Program-made: the position numbers and the translations under genes
Shown: piece by piece, positions 7,334-15,489 of the stretch
Position numbering within the stretch: position 1 is the stretch's first letter
How the letters are laid out: every line of letters begins with the position of its first letter
The notes under the pieces: model-generated
The model's database searches: none
Seen by the model: only the letters and a program-made list of their open reading frames with translations
What the model was told of the DNA's origin: nothing
DNA from: Paraliobacillus sp044383835
GTDB lineage: Bacteria; Bacillota; Bacilli; Bacillales; Amphibacillaceae
Length of the DNA stretch: 64,000 nucleotides
Assembly: GCF_044383835.1 (NCBI RefSeq)
Contig: NZ_JBISEP010000004.1
Coordinates: 62,001 to 126,000 of the forward strand
Direction of reading: 5' to 3'

Positions 7334-8386
7334 ATGACGAATGATCCAAATGTTAAGGAAACAAAACAACTTATTAAGGATTTAGTGTCTATACCAAGTC
7401 CATCTGGAAACACAAATCAAGTGATACAACACGTGAAAAGTTTACTGGATGAAATAGGGGTGAAATCAACAAAGAATAGAAAAGGCGGATTAATTGCAAC
7501 GGTACCCGGACAAAATGAAACACAACATCGAATGTTAACCGCACATGTAGACACGTTAGGTGCGATGGTGAAAGAAATCAAATCCAACGGTCGATTGAAG
7601 TTAGATTTAATCGGTGGATTTGTTTATCCTTCAATTGAAGGAGAGTATTGTAAGATTGAAACAGCTAACGATACAGTAATTACGGGTACTATTTTAATGC
7701 ATCAAACTTCTGTCCATGTTTATAAAAATGCTGGAAGTGCAGAAAGAAACCAATTAAATATGGAAGTTCGTTTAGATGAAAAAGTAAAAAATGAAGAAGA
7801 TGTACGTGCGCTTGGTATTGAAGTTGGCGATTTTGTTTCCTTCGATCCTCGTGTACAATTAACTGATGCCGGATTTATTAAATCAAGACATTTAGATGAT
7901 AAGGCAAGTGTTGCTATACTCATTCAATTATTGAAAAGAATCAAACTAGAAAATATTTTACTACCATATACGACACATTTTCTTATTTCAAATAATGAGG
8001 AAATAGGATATGGAGGCAATTCTAATATTACACCAGAAACTGTGGAATATTTAGCTGTAGACATGGGAGCAATCGGTGATGGACAGCAGACAGATGAATA
8101 TACTGTTTCGATTTGTGCAAAAGATTCAAGTGGACCATACCATTATGGGCTTAGAAAACATTTAGTGGAGTTGTGTGAAAAAAATCAAATTGGATACAAA
8201 TTAGATATTTATCCACATTATGGTTCTGATGCCTCTGCTGCGATAAAAGCGGGTCATGATATCGTCCATGGTTTAATTGGACCAGGCATTGACTCCTCAC
8301 ATGCGTATGAGCGCACTCATGAAGATGCGCTAGTCGAAACAGAAAAACTATTGTATTATTATGTTCAATCTGAATTAGTCGAGTAA
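7334..8386 (+). CDS. M42 family zinc aminopeptidase/deacylase
   Basis: 350 aa. Metal ligands typical of M42 (FrvX/YsdC-like) peptidases are visible: H and D in TAHVDTLGAM, D in SRHLDDKASVA, the EE pair in SNNEEIGYGG, D in AVDMGAIGDG, and H in SSHAYERTH near the C-terminus. Such enzymes are large tetrahedral di-zinc aminopeptidases that digest short peptides in the cytosol. The ATG at 7334 has GAGGAG upstream; an adjacent in-frame TTG is less suited. It stands alone. Confidence 0.88.
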   Translation: MTNDPNVKETKQLIKDLVSIPSPSGNTNQVIQHVKSLLDEIGVKSTKNRKGGLIATVPGQNETQHRMLTAHVDTLGAMVKEIKSNGRLKLDLIGGFVYPSIEGEYCKIETANDTVITGTILMHQTSVHVYKNAGSAERNQLNMEVRLDEKVKNEEDVRALGIEVGDFVSFDPRVQLTDAGFIKSRHLDDKASVAILIQLLKRIKLENILLPYTTHFLISNNEEIGYGGNSNITPETVEYLAVDMGAIGDGQQTDEYTVSICAKDSSGPYHYGLRKHLVELCEKNQIGYKLDIYPHYGSDASAAIKAGHDIVHGLIGPGIDSSHAYERTHEDALVETEKLLYYYVQSELVE

Positions 8387-8527
8387 AAAGCATGGATTAC
8401 AGCGAACAATCAATATATATTTTGTAGTAGATATAAAGAATGCATTTATCCAAATAAATAATACTTGCAATTAAATTCTACCTATGGCAAAGTGGATAGT
8501 GTAGAAAATTGAATAGGTTGTTTCATG

Positions 8528-8618
8528 TGGGGGGACCGGTGTTGCCGGTTGAGATTGTATCCAGAAGATACTGACCCTTGGAACCTGATCTGGCTGAGAC
8601 CAGCGTAGGGAACATATC
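8528..8618 (+). promoter_or_regulatory. TPP (thi-box) riboswitch
   Basis: The thi-box core is present: GGGG...CTGA-like P2/P3 segment, then ACCTGATCTGG...CTGAGACCAGCGTAGGGAA, the most conserved part of the TPP aptamer. It is followed at 8653-8687 by a strong terminator and then by pyrimidine-transport genes, so thiamine pyrophosphate should promote termination and switch the operon off. Confidence 0.95.
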
Positions 8619-8652
8619 TGGACACGTAAATCATCATTGATATGATAAGGTA

Positions 8653-8687
8653 TGCACGCTATAGCTCTCGCTTAGCGTGCTTTTTTG
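8653..8687 (+). terminator. riboswitch-controlled terminator
   Basis: GCACGCT...AGCGTGC followed by TTTTTTG forms an intrinsic terminator 35 bp after the TPP aptamer, in the position expected for an expression platform. Confidence 0.88.
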
Positions 8688-8735
8688 TTTCGTGTTGTAT
8701 GTTCCTCTAAAAATAACTTAAGGGGGGAATTATTT

Positions 8736-9734
8736 ATGTTAAAGAAATGGAGTTTGTTAGCTATCAGTGTTTTATTTTTTATTACGGGGTGTGCGAGTGA
8801 GGAAAATCAAGAAGAAGTAACAGATGAATCATTAGAAAAAGTGAAATTGGTGCTAGATTGGACGCCAAATACGAATCATACTGGTTTTTACGTTGCACAA
8901 GAAAAGGGCTATTTTGAAGAAGAAGGATTAGAGGTGGAAATTGCATTACCAGGTGAAACAGGTGCAAATCAAGTAGTCGCATCAGGAAAAGCAGCATTTG
9001 GTATTAGCGCACAAGAACAAATAACAGAAGCTCGAACACAAGATATTCCTATTGTTTCCATTGCGGCGATTATTCATCATAATACATCTGGATTTGCATC
9101 ACCAGCTGATAAAAATATAACGTCGCCAGCTGACTACGTTGGTAAAACCTATGGAGGTTGGGGTGCGCCAGTAGAATCTGCAGTGCTTGATTCATTAATG
9201 AAACAAGAAAACGCTAGTGTTGAGGATGTTAATATTATTAATGTGGGCAATACAGATTTCTTTACTTCGGTAAAGCGTGATATCGATTTTTCATGGATCT
9301 ATTATGGCTGGACTGGTGTAGAAGCTGAATTGCGTGGAATGGAACTAAACATGCAGTATTTAACGGATTATTCGGATAAACTAGATTATTATACCCCTGT
9401 AATTACATCTAATGAGACAATGATTCAAGAGAATCCAAAAACGATTGAAAAATTTATTCGTGCTGTTTCAAAAGGCTATCAATTCGCAATTGATAACCCT
9501 GAAAAAGCAGCTGATATTTTAATAGAATCTGTACCTGACTTAGATGACGAGTTAGTTAAGGCAAGTCAAAAATGGTTGTCACCTAAGTATCAAGCAGATG
9601 CAAAAAAATGGGGCATACAGGATGTGGAAGTTTGGCAGGATTATGCGAACTGGATGTATGAGAATGAATTGTTAGACGGAGAATTAGACGCTGAATCAGC
9701 ATTCACCAATCAATTCTTACCTGAAGATAAATAA
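8736..9734 (+). CDS. thiY: thiamine-pyrimidine ABC transporter substrate-binding lipoprotein
   Basis: 332 aa. Lipoprotein signal peptide with lipobox FITGC (Cys19). The mature part is an NMT1/THI5-like binding fold starting VKLVLDWTPNTNHTGFYVAQEKGYF, the hallmark of ThiY, which binds N-formyl-4-amino-5-aminomethyl-2-methylpyrimidine for thiamine salvage. It is first in a TPP-riboswitch operon with a permease and an ATPase. The ATG at 8736 follows AAGGGGGG; the longer frame would run through the riboswitch terminator and is rejected. Confidence 0.92.
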   Translation: MLKKWSLLAISVLFFITGCASEENQEEVTDESLEKVKLVLDWTPNTNHTGFYVAQEKGYFEEEGLEVEIALPGETGANQVVASGKAAFGISAQEQITEARTQDIPIVSIAAIIHHNTSGFASPADKNITSPADYVGKTYGGWGAPVESAVLDSLMKQENASVEDVNIINVGNTDFFTSVKRDIDFSWIYYGWTGVEAELRGMELNMQYLTDYSDKLDYYTPVITSNETMIQENPKTIEKFIRAVSKGYQFAIDNPEKAADILIESVPDLDDELVKASQKWLSPKYQADAKKWGIQDVEVWQDYANWMYENELLDGELDAESAFTNQFLPEDK

Positions 9735-9758
9735 AGAACTCGGAAAGGAATGAGCAGT

Positions 9759-10049
9759 ATGGCCAATGCATTAGTTAGTATTCAAATTATTCCAAAGTTA
9801 AAAAATGGTGGAGATACGATTCCACTTGTTGATGCAGCAATTGCTGTAATTGACGATTCTGGAGTGAAATATGAGGTACATCCATTAGAAACAACAATGG
9901 AAGGGCAATTAACAAAATTATTCGCTGTTATAGAACAAATGAATCGAAAAATGATTGAGCTAGGGAGTTTAAGTGTAATTTCACAGGTGAAAGTATTCTA
10001 CAAACCCGATGGTACGTCTATGGATCGATTAACAGAAAAGTATCATTAA
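9759..10049 (+). CDS. MTH1187/YkoF-like thiamine-binding protein
   Basis: 96 aa, no signal peptide. ALVSIQIIPKLKNGGDTIPLVDAAIAVI and YEVHPLETTMEGQLTKLF match the MTH1187/YqgV (DUF77) family, a ferredoxin-like fold that binds thiamine or related ligands. It sits between thiY and the permease in the TPP-controlled operon, which supports a ligand in the thiamine pathway. Start 9759 is used because AAAGGA falls right before an upstream ATG at 9750 and well spaced from 9759. Confidence 0.82.
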   Translation: MANALVSIQIIPKLKNGGDTIPLVDAAIAVIDDSGVKYEVHPLETTMEGQLTKLFAVIEQMNRKMIELGSLSVISQVKVFYKPDGTSMDRLTEKYH

Positions 10050-10062
10050 GATTGGAGGAATG

Positions 10063-10095
10063 GCGAATCTGTTTCTTATATTGATACAGATTCGC
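10063..10095 (+). promoter_or_regulatory. 10-bp hairpin over the thiX translation start region
   Basis: GCGAATCTGT (10063-10072) pairs perfectly with ACAGATTCGC (10086-10095), loop 13. GGAGG (10054-10058) precedes it and the best protein start (ATG 10105) follows it. Linear spacing is 46 nt; with the hairpin folded out it is 13 nt. No T-run follows, so it is not a terminator. Confidence 0.65.
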
Positions 10096-10104
10096 ATTTT
10101 ATTT

Positions 10105-10863
10105 ATGAAAAAAATAGTAAGACGCTATAGTCCAATATTTGTTATTATCGTAATTTTGTTTATTTGGCAATGGAGCAGTCAGTTATTTTCTATTCCTAGA
10201 TGGCTATTGCCAGCACCAACAGTTATTCTAAATGAAGCAATCAACGGTTGGGATTCATATACCTATCACCTTGTATCAACAACTTATTTGTCTATCGGTG
10301 GTTTGATAATTGGTGTTAGTGTTGGATTGATCGTCGCGATGGCTTTACACTTATTACCGGTTGTTAGACAAGCGGTTTACCCATTACTCATTCTTTCTCA
10401 GAACATTCCTATTATTGTTCTGGCACCATTACTTGTCATTTGGTTTGGTTTTGGGGTTTTGCCTAAACTGATCATTATTACACTCGTTTGTTTTTTTCCT
10501 ATTGTAGTAGCAACGTTGGACGGATTTCGACAAACATCATCTGAACTCATACATTATATGCAAATGGCAGGTGCAACAAAAGGACAACGCTTTCTTAAAC
10601 TAGAATTCCCGCATGCATTACCTGCCATCTTTTCCGGATTAAAGATATCTGCTACATATAGTGTAATGGGAGCAGTTATATCTGAATGGCTTGGTGCGAA
10701 TAAAGGTATTGGTGTCTATATGACGTTGGCGCAATCATCGTTTCGAACAGATCGTGTATTTGTAGCGATTGGTTTTATTATGGTACTATGCTTAGTCTTT
10801 TTTGCCGTAATATTAATACTTGAAAAAGTCATGTTAAAAGGTGGGAGGCACGTTAATGGGTGA
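10105..10863 (+). CDS. thiX: thiamine-pyrimidine ABC transporter permease
   Basis: About 252 aa, BPD_transp_1 (MetI-like) permease with six membrane segments. The EAA loop that docks the ATPase is visible as MQMAGATKGQRFLKLEFPHALPAIFSGLK. The start is uncertain: ATG 10060 is only one base from GGAGG, while ATG 10105 begins the typical MKKIVRRYSP start but is separated from GGAGG by a hairpin. Partner of ThiY and ThiZ; its end overlaps the next gene by 8 bp. Confidence 0.88.
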   Translation: MKKIVRRYSPIFVIIVILFIWQWSSQLFSIPRWLLPAPTVILNEAINGWDSYTYHLVSTTYLSIGGLIIGVSVGLIVAMALHLLPVVRQAVYPLLILSQNIPIIVLAPLLVIWFGFGVLPKLIIITLVCFFPIVVATLDGFRQTSSELIHYMQMAGATKGQRFLKLEFPHALPAIFSGLKISATYSVMGAVISEWLGANKGIGVYMTLAQSSFRTDRVFVAIGFIMVLCLVFFAVILILEKVMLKGGRHVNG

Positions 10864-11593
10864 ATTAGTAGCAACAAACATTGCGAAAACATTTAATGGG
10901 AAAAAGATATTAGCAGGTCTTTCTTTTACCGTGAAAGAAGGAGAATTTGTCACTATTTTAGGGCCTTCTGGAAGCGGGAAAAGTACACTTTTTCATTTAA
11001 TTGGTGGGATGCTTCAACCGGATGATGGTACATTCATCCTTGATCAAGAAGAGATCACGGGCAAACGTGGGGCGATAAGCTACACGCCACAATCACCTTC
11101 TTTACTGCCATGGCGTACGGTACTTAAAAATGTAGTGTTAGGCTCAGAAATTAGTGGTGAGGTAGATAACGATAAGGCTCGGTATATGTTGGGAAAAGCA
11201 GGGCTACAAGGGTATGAACATGCATATCCACATCAGTTATCTGGTGGAATGCGTCAGCGTGTCGCTTTCGTGAGAGCATTGCTTAGTCCACAAAAGTTTA
11301 TCTGTTTGGATGAGCCTTTTTCAGCATTAGATGAATTTACACGATTAGAAATGCAGCAATGGTTGTTAAAGATTTGGGAAGAAAACAAAAAATCGATTCT
11401 GTTTGTCACACATAATATTGAAGAAGCACTATATTTATCTGATCGAATTCTTGTTTTGTCAAAAAAACCAGCAACGATAGTAGAAGAATATATGCTGCCA
11501 TTTGCTAGACCACGTGATCAAAATCTATTTCTGACAGATGAGTTTTTACAATGGAAACGGGAGATATATCAAGCATTACAAGGGAGCTTATAA
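10856..11593 (+). CDS. thiZ: thiamine-pyrimidine ABC transporter ATP-binding protein
   Basis: 245 aa ATPase. Walker A GPSGSGKST (about 37-45), Q-loop YTPQSPSLLPW, signature LSGGMRQRVAFVRAL, Walker B FICLDEPFSALD, and switch VTHNIEEAL are all intact. It completes the ThiYXZ importer. ATG 10856 follows GGGAGG by about seven bases and overlaps the end of thiX, indicating coupled translation. A terminator follows at 11614. Confidence 0.92.
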   Translation: MGELVATNIAKTFNGKKILAGLSFTVKEGEFVTILGPSGSGKSTLFHLIGGMLQPDDGTFILDQEEITGKRGAISYTPQSPSLLPWRTVLKNVVLGSEISGEVDNDKARYMLGKAGLQGYEHAYPHQLSGGMRQRVAFVRALLSPQKFICLDEPFSALDEFTRLEMQQWLLKIWEENKKSILFVTHNIEEALYLSDRILVLSKKPATIVEEYMLPFARPRDQNLFLTDEFLQWKREIYQALQGSL

Positions 11594-11613
11594 ATGAATG
11601 GTTTAAACAAGAG

Positions 11614-11643
11614 AAACCGAACGGAATGATCGTTCGGTTTTTA
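11614..11643 (+). terminator. terminator of the thi operon
   Basis: AAACCGAACG pairs with CGTTCGGTTT, loop 7, followed by T residues. Confidence 0.88.
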
Positions 11644-11683
11644 ATATTTAGTATTTATTTTCTTATCAAGCTCGTAAAAAACT

Positions 11684-12391
11684 TTAGACATTACAAGAGT
11701 CATCTGTGCAGACACCGTTGTCTGTAGATGAAAGATTTTCAAATTGCGGTTTTTCTTCGGCCCATACTTTTTCTAAAGCAGATGTAAATGTTTCTAATGG
11801 CTGTGCTCCAGAAATTGCATATTTTGAATTGATTATAAAGAAAGGGACACCAGAAACACCATACTTTTTAGCTAATGCTTCATCGTCACGAACTTCTTTG
11901 GCATATGCATTTTCATCATGTAAGATTTCAAGTGATTGCTCTCGATCTAAACCAACAGACTCAGCAATGTTTGCTAATGTATCGTGATCGCCAAGATTTA
12001 TATTTTCAGTAAAATAACCATGTAGTAGCTGTTCTGTTATGGCAGTATCCTTATTGAATTTTTTGGCAAATTTAACTAGACGATGAGCCATAAAGGTGTT
12101 GGTTGGTATCATATTATCAAAATGATAAGTTAATCCTACCGTTTTTGCCTGGTTACCAATATTTTCATTTGTTTTTTTTGCTTCGTCTAGAGACATGTTG
12201 TATTTTTCAGCTATTGCTTCGTGAATCGTTTTTTCACTATTCACTGGTGAATTAGGATCTAATTCAAAACTTTTATATTCTACTTCAACGTTTTCACGAT
12301 GTTCGAAATTATCTAGTGCTTTTTCTAATCTTCGTTTTCCAATATAACAAAACGGACAAACAAAATCAGACCATACTTCTATTTTCATCAT
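11684..12391 (-). CDS. FrnE-like DsbA-family thiol oxidoreductase
   Basis: 235 aa cytosolic thioredoxin-fold protein of the DsbA/FrnE group. The active site is C12-P-F-C15 (VWSDFVCPFCYIGKRRLE) and the cis-proline loop is SGVPFFII. A helical insert fills residues 60-150. The very C-terminus carries a second cysteine pair, C228-x4-C233, like the extra CX4C motif described in Deinococcus FrnE, which supports a disulfide isomerase/redox-stress role. No signal peptide. GGGGG lies upstream of the paired ATGs. Confidence 0.85.
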   Translation of the reverse strand: MMKIEVWSDFVCPFCYIGKRRLEKALDNFEHRENVEVEYKSFELDPNSPVNSEKTIHEAIAEKYNMSLDEAKKTNENIGNQAKTVGLTYHFDNMIPTNTFMAHRLVKFAKKFNKDTAITEQLLHGYFTENINLGDHDTLANIAESVGLDREQSLEILHDENAYAKEVRDDEALAKKYGVSGVPFFIINSKYAISGAQPLETFTSALEKVWAEEKPQFENLSSTDNGVCTDDSCNV

Positions 12392-12704
12392 AACAAAACC
12401 CCCATTTTTTGATTACTATGTTTTGAAAATAATGTGAATATACTCAGCAAGTAATCAAGACTTAATTATTATCATGCCATAACCGTACTAAGAAATAAAA
12501 ATATATGCTCATACATACGTAAAACTTAATAGGCATAGGTAATTTATCATAATGTTTGTCTTGCATGAATTTCACTTAAAACGCATAATGTAACTGGAGT
12601 AGATTTGTTAGTAGAATAACAGGATAGTTTGTCAGATTTACATATACATTTAGTTTTCTTAATTTAAATATAAAGAGATTGAATCAAAGATAGGATGAAG
12701 ATAA
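12392..12704. other. intergenic region, nothing recognised
   Basis: About 310 bp of AT-rich sequence between two divergent genes. I see no repeat, RNA or convincing promoter pair beyond AT-rich stretches. Confidence 0.5.
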
Positions 12705-13307
12705 ATGCAAGATTGGTTACTTGAAATTATGAATAATTATGGTTATATCGGAATTATATTTTTAATCGCTGTAGAAAATATTTTTCCACCAATTCCATCT
12801 GAAGTTATATTAACATTTGGGGGTTTTTTAACAACGACAACATCACTAACTATGTTCGGTGTTGTAATAGCTTCGACACTCGGTTCAGTATTTGGTGCTG
12901 TCGTACTTTATGTTGTTGGAGCGTCTATATCCACAGCAACGCTTAAGAAATTTGTAGCTAAACGTGGTCACTATCTACGTTTAGAACAAAATGATGTTGA
13001 CCGTGCGATACATTGGTTCAATAAATATGGGGCTTGGAGTGTTTTTATTTGTCGCTTTATACCACTTATAAGAAGTTTGATTTCTGTACCAGCTGGACTA
13101 GCAAAAATGCGATTTATTCCTTTTTTATTGTTAACAACAATTGGCACATTGCTATGGAATACAGTATTGGTTGGCCTAGGTGCATATGTTGGAGCGTCTT
13201 GGAATGAGATTGTTACGTATATGGATACGTATTCTAATATTCTCTACGTTGTACTTGGATTAGCATTTATTGCGCTAATTGGTGTTTATATTTATAAGAG
13301 AAAATAA
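12705..13307 (+). CDS. DedA family membrane protein
   Basis: 200 aa, about five membrane segments. DedA signatures are clear: NIFPPIPSEVILTFGG near residues 24-40 and FICRFIPLIRSLISVPAGLAKM near 108-130, the membrane-re-entrant region. Several Firmicutes DedA proteins recycle undecaprenyl phosphate across the membrane; that role is plausible but not shown here. It is followed closely by a pseudouridine synthase gene. Confidence 0.9.
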   Translation: MQDWLLEIMNNYGYIGIIFLIAVENIFPPIPSEVILTFGGFLTTTTSLTMFGVVIASTLGSVFGAVVLYVVGASISTATLKKFVAKRGHYLRLEQNDVDRAIHWFNKYGAWSVFICRFIPLIRSLISVPAGLAKMRFIPFLLLTTIGTLLWNTVLVGLGAYVGASWNEIVTYMDTYSNILYVVLGLAFIALIGVYIYKRK

Positions 13308-13368
13308 TTTTGTTCATGCTATAATGTTATGCTATTCTTGTAAGGAACATTGAAAGAGGAGAAATTTT

Positions 13369-14055
13369 ATGGATATTCCAATATTGTACGAAGATAATCA
13401 TTTATTAATTGTAGAAAAACCAGTCAATATACCTGTTCAGGAGGATCAATCTAGGGATCTCGACTTATTAACGATGTTAAAGCAAGATATAAAAATTCGA
13501 TATGATAAGCTTGGAAACGTATATTTGGCATTATTACATCGCCTAGATCGCCCAGTAGGTGGAGCAATGGTGTTCGCGAAAACATCTAAAGCTGCATCTC
13601 GTATGGCAGACAAAATAAGAAAACATGAAATGAGAAAACAATATCTTGCTGTTGTTCGAGGTGAAATAGAACAAAAAGCAGGAGAGTGGCAAGACTATTT
13701 AGTAAAAGATCACAAGAAGAATCAAGTACGTGTTGCAAGAAAAACAGAAGCAAAAGCGAAAAAGGCGATACTAGATTATCACGTTTTAGCAATAGCAGAC
13801 GGACTGAGCTTAGTAAAGATTAATTTACAAACAGGAAGGCCTCATCAAATTAGAGTGCAATTTGCATCTAGAGGTTATCCTTTATATGGTGATCAAAAAT
13901 ATGGTTCAAAGGTAAATAAGATTGGACAACAGATTGCTTTATGGTCACATCAATTGACTTTCAATCATCCAGTTAAGGTTGAGGAGGTTTTACAGACATC
14001 GACTCCACCAAATAATTATCCTTGGGATATATGGGGAAAACATCCATTTATGTAA
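13369..14055 (+). CDS. RluA-family pseudouridine synthase without S4 domain
   Basis: 228 aa, catalytic domain only. LYEDNHLLIVEKPVNIPVQ, then HRLDRPVGGAMVFAK with the catalytic Asp, and QTGRPHQIRVQFASRGYPLYGD. It differs from the first RluA protein in this window by lacking the S4 domain. RNA target unknown. Ribosome site GAGGAG precedes the ATG. Confidence 0.88.
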   Translation: MDIPILYEDNHLLIVEKPVNIPVQEDQSRDLDLLTMLKQDIKIRYDKLGNVYLALLHRLDRPVGGAMVFAKTSKAASRMADKIRKHEMRKQYLAVVRGEIEQKAGEWQDYLVKDHKKNQVRVARKTEAKAKKAILDYHVLAIADGLSLVKINLQTGRPHQIRVQFASRGYPLYGDQKYGSKVNKIGQQIALWSHQLTFNHPVKVEEVLQTSTPPNNYPWDIWGKHPFM

Positions 14056-14085
14056 TAATGTAATTAGTTTTATAATTAAACCGTT

Positions 14086-14120
14086 AGCAGCTAAATGAAC
14101 AAGTACTTTGGCTGCTTTTT
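14086..14120 (+). terminator. terminator after RluA-like gene
   Basis: AGCAGC (14086-14091) and GCTGCT (14111-14116) with a following T-run. Confidence 0.65.
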
Positions 14121-14202
14121 GAATCGATTAAACAAGTGTAAATCGATTAATCGTAAAAAACAATATGCTATACTAAATACAAATAGATGCAGGAGGATTT
14201 GA

Positions 14203-14556
14203 ATGAATAAGCATGCATTTTTTAGGGAGTTTAATGAAGCGTTAATGCACGGAAATATCACACATATTTTAGAAAGTGTCACAGCTGATGTGACATGGGA
14301 AATGATTGGTAATGATACGATTTACGGCAGAGATGCACTCATTGAAGCCCTCGCTGGAATGGATCAAACAATGGCATATAAATTGAAAATGGAACACATC
14401 ATCATAGACGGTGCAGAAGCAGTAGTTAATGGAATCATTGAAGTGACTACGAGATTAAATGAACTAAAAACGTATGGTTTTTGTGATATCTATCAATTAG
14501 CTGAAAATGATGCTGATAAAATAAACAAAATAACAAGTTATGTGATTCAAAAATAG
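14203..14556 (+). CDS. SnoaL/NTF2-like protein
   Basis: 117 aa, alpha-beta barrel of the SnoaL-like/NTF2 type: FFREFNEALMHGNITHILESVTADVTWEMIGNDTIYGRDALIEAL is the usual opening with helix, strand and the W-x-M-x-G turn. Members are often small-molecule isomerases or uncharacterised stress proteins. GCAGGAGG stands nine bases upstream. Likely first gene of a three-gene unit ending with tag. Confidence 0.75.
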   Translation: MNKHAFFREFNEALMHGNITHILESVTADVTWEMIGNDTIYGRDALIEALAGMDQTMAYKLKMEHIIIDGAEAVVNGIIEVTTRLNELKTYGFCDIYQLAENDADKINKITSYVIQK

Positions 14557-14585
14557 TTGAATTTTAAAGTATGGAGGACGGAGAT

Positions 14586-14837
14586 ATGAGTGAAGATAAG
14601 CAAGCTGAAACCAAAGAACAATTACTATTGCAAGCTGTAAAAACACAGCGATCCATTCTTCAACTACTAGATCATACGCTATATGATACATACCAATCAG
14701 AAAAAAATAGACCAATAGAAGAACAGAATAAGGAATTACTTTATTTAGCACAACAAGTTCGAACAATTATCGGTAAAAAACCGAAATTGAAGGAAGTATA
14801 TCGAAAATTGCAAGAAGAGCATGGAGTAGAATTGTGA
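14586..14837 (+). CDS. hypothetical small helical protein
   Basis: 83 aa, highly charged and predicted all-helical, no membrane segment. The sequence (KEQLLLQAVKTQRSILQLLDH and a KELLYLAQQVRTIIG helix) is not one I recognise. It lies 29 bp after the SnoaL-like gene and its stop region abuts tag, so it is probably co-transcribed. Start 14586 is chosen for the GGAGGACGGAG site. Confidence 0.6.
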   Translation: MSEDKQAETKEQLLLQAVKTQRSILQLLDHTLYDTYQSEKNRPIEEQNKELLYLAQQVRTIIGKKPKLKEVYRKLQEEHGVEL

Positions 14838-14854
14838 CGGGAGGGCGTATTATA

Positions 14855-15418
14855 ATGAAACGTTGTGATTGGGTCAATGATGATCCTTTATACATTAACT
14901 ATCATGATCATGAGTGGGGTATACCCGAATATGATGAAAAGAAGTTATTTGAATTGCTCATCCTAGAAGGTGCTCAAGCTGGACTTAGTTGGTATACGGT
15001 GTTGAAGAAACGAGCGCATTATCAAAAAGTTTTTGACCAGTTTGATCCCACTAAAATTGCCCATTATTCCGAACAAAAAGTGGAACAATTGCTCCAGGAT
15101 CCTGGAATTATTCGAAATAAATTGAAAATCCGATCTACTATTACGAATGCTAAAGCTTTTTTAACTATAAAAGAGGAATTCAGTTCATTTTCGTCCTATA
15201 TATGGCAGTTTGTTGATGGTGAACCAATAATTAATCAGTGGACAACTATTGGAGAAGTACCAGCAACAACAGCTATTAGTGATCAAATGAGTAAAGACTT
15301 AAAAAGAAAAGGCTTTAAATTTGTTGGATCAACGATATGCTATGCATTTATGCAAGCGAGTGGAATGGTAAATGATCATATTGAGTCGTGTATTTGTAGA
15401 AATAAGATAGGACGATAA
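14855..15418 (+). CDS. tag: DNA-3-methyladenine glycosylase I
   Basis: 187 aa, matching Tag: RCDWVNDDPLYINYHDHEWGIP at the start includes the first zinc ligand Cys and the conserved tryptophan, LFELLILEGAQAGLSWYTVLKKR is the core helix, and the C-terminal HIESC supplies His/Cys zinc ligands. Tag excises 3-methyladenine in base-excision repair. Together with the Ogt-type protein at 63377 it gives two alkylation-repair genes in the window. Start set by GGGAGGG. Confidence 0.92.
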   Translation: MKRCDWVNDDPLYINYHDHEWGIPEYDEKKLFELLILEGAQAGLSWYTVLKKRAHYQKVFDQFDPTKIAHYSEQKVEQLLQDPGIIRNKLKIRSTITNAKAFLTIKEEFSSFSSYIWQFVDGEPIINQWTTIGEVPATTAISDQMSKDLKRKGFKFVGSTICYAFMQASGMVNDHIESCICRNKIGR

Positions 15419-15445
15419 ATTAGTTAGTGGAATTTAATAATGGAT

Positions 15446-15489
15446 AGAAACAGCTCAACCGAAAGCTATTCGACACAGCTGTTTCTTTG
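15446..15489. terminator. bidirectional terminator between tag and the permease gene
   Basis: AGAAACAGCT (15446-15455) pairs with AGCTGTTTCT (15477-15486). It overlaps the stop codon of the minus-strand permease and lies between convergent genes. Confidence 0.65.
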
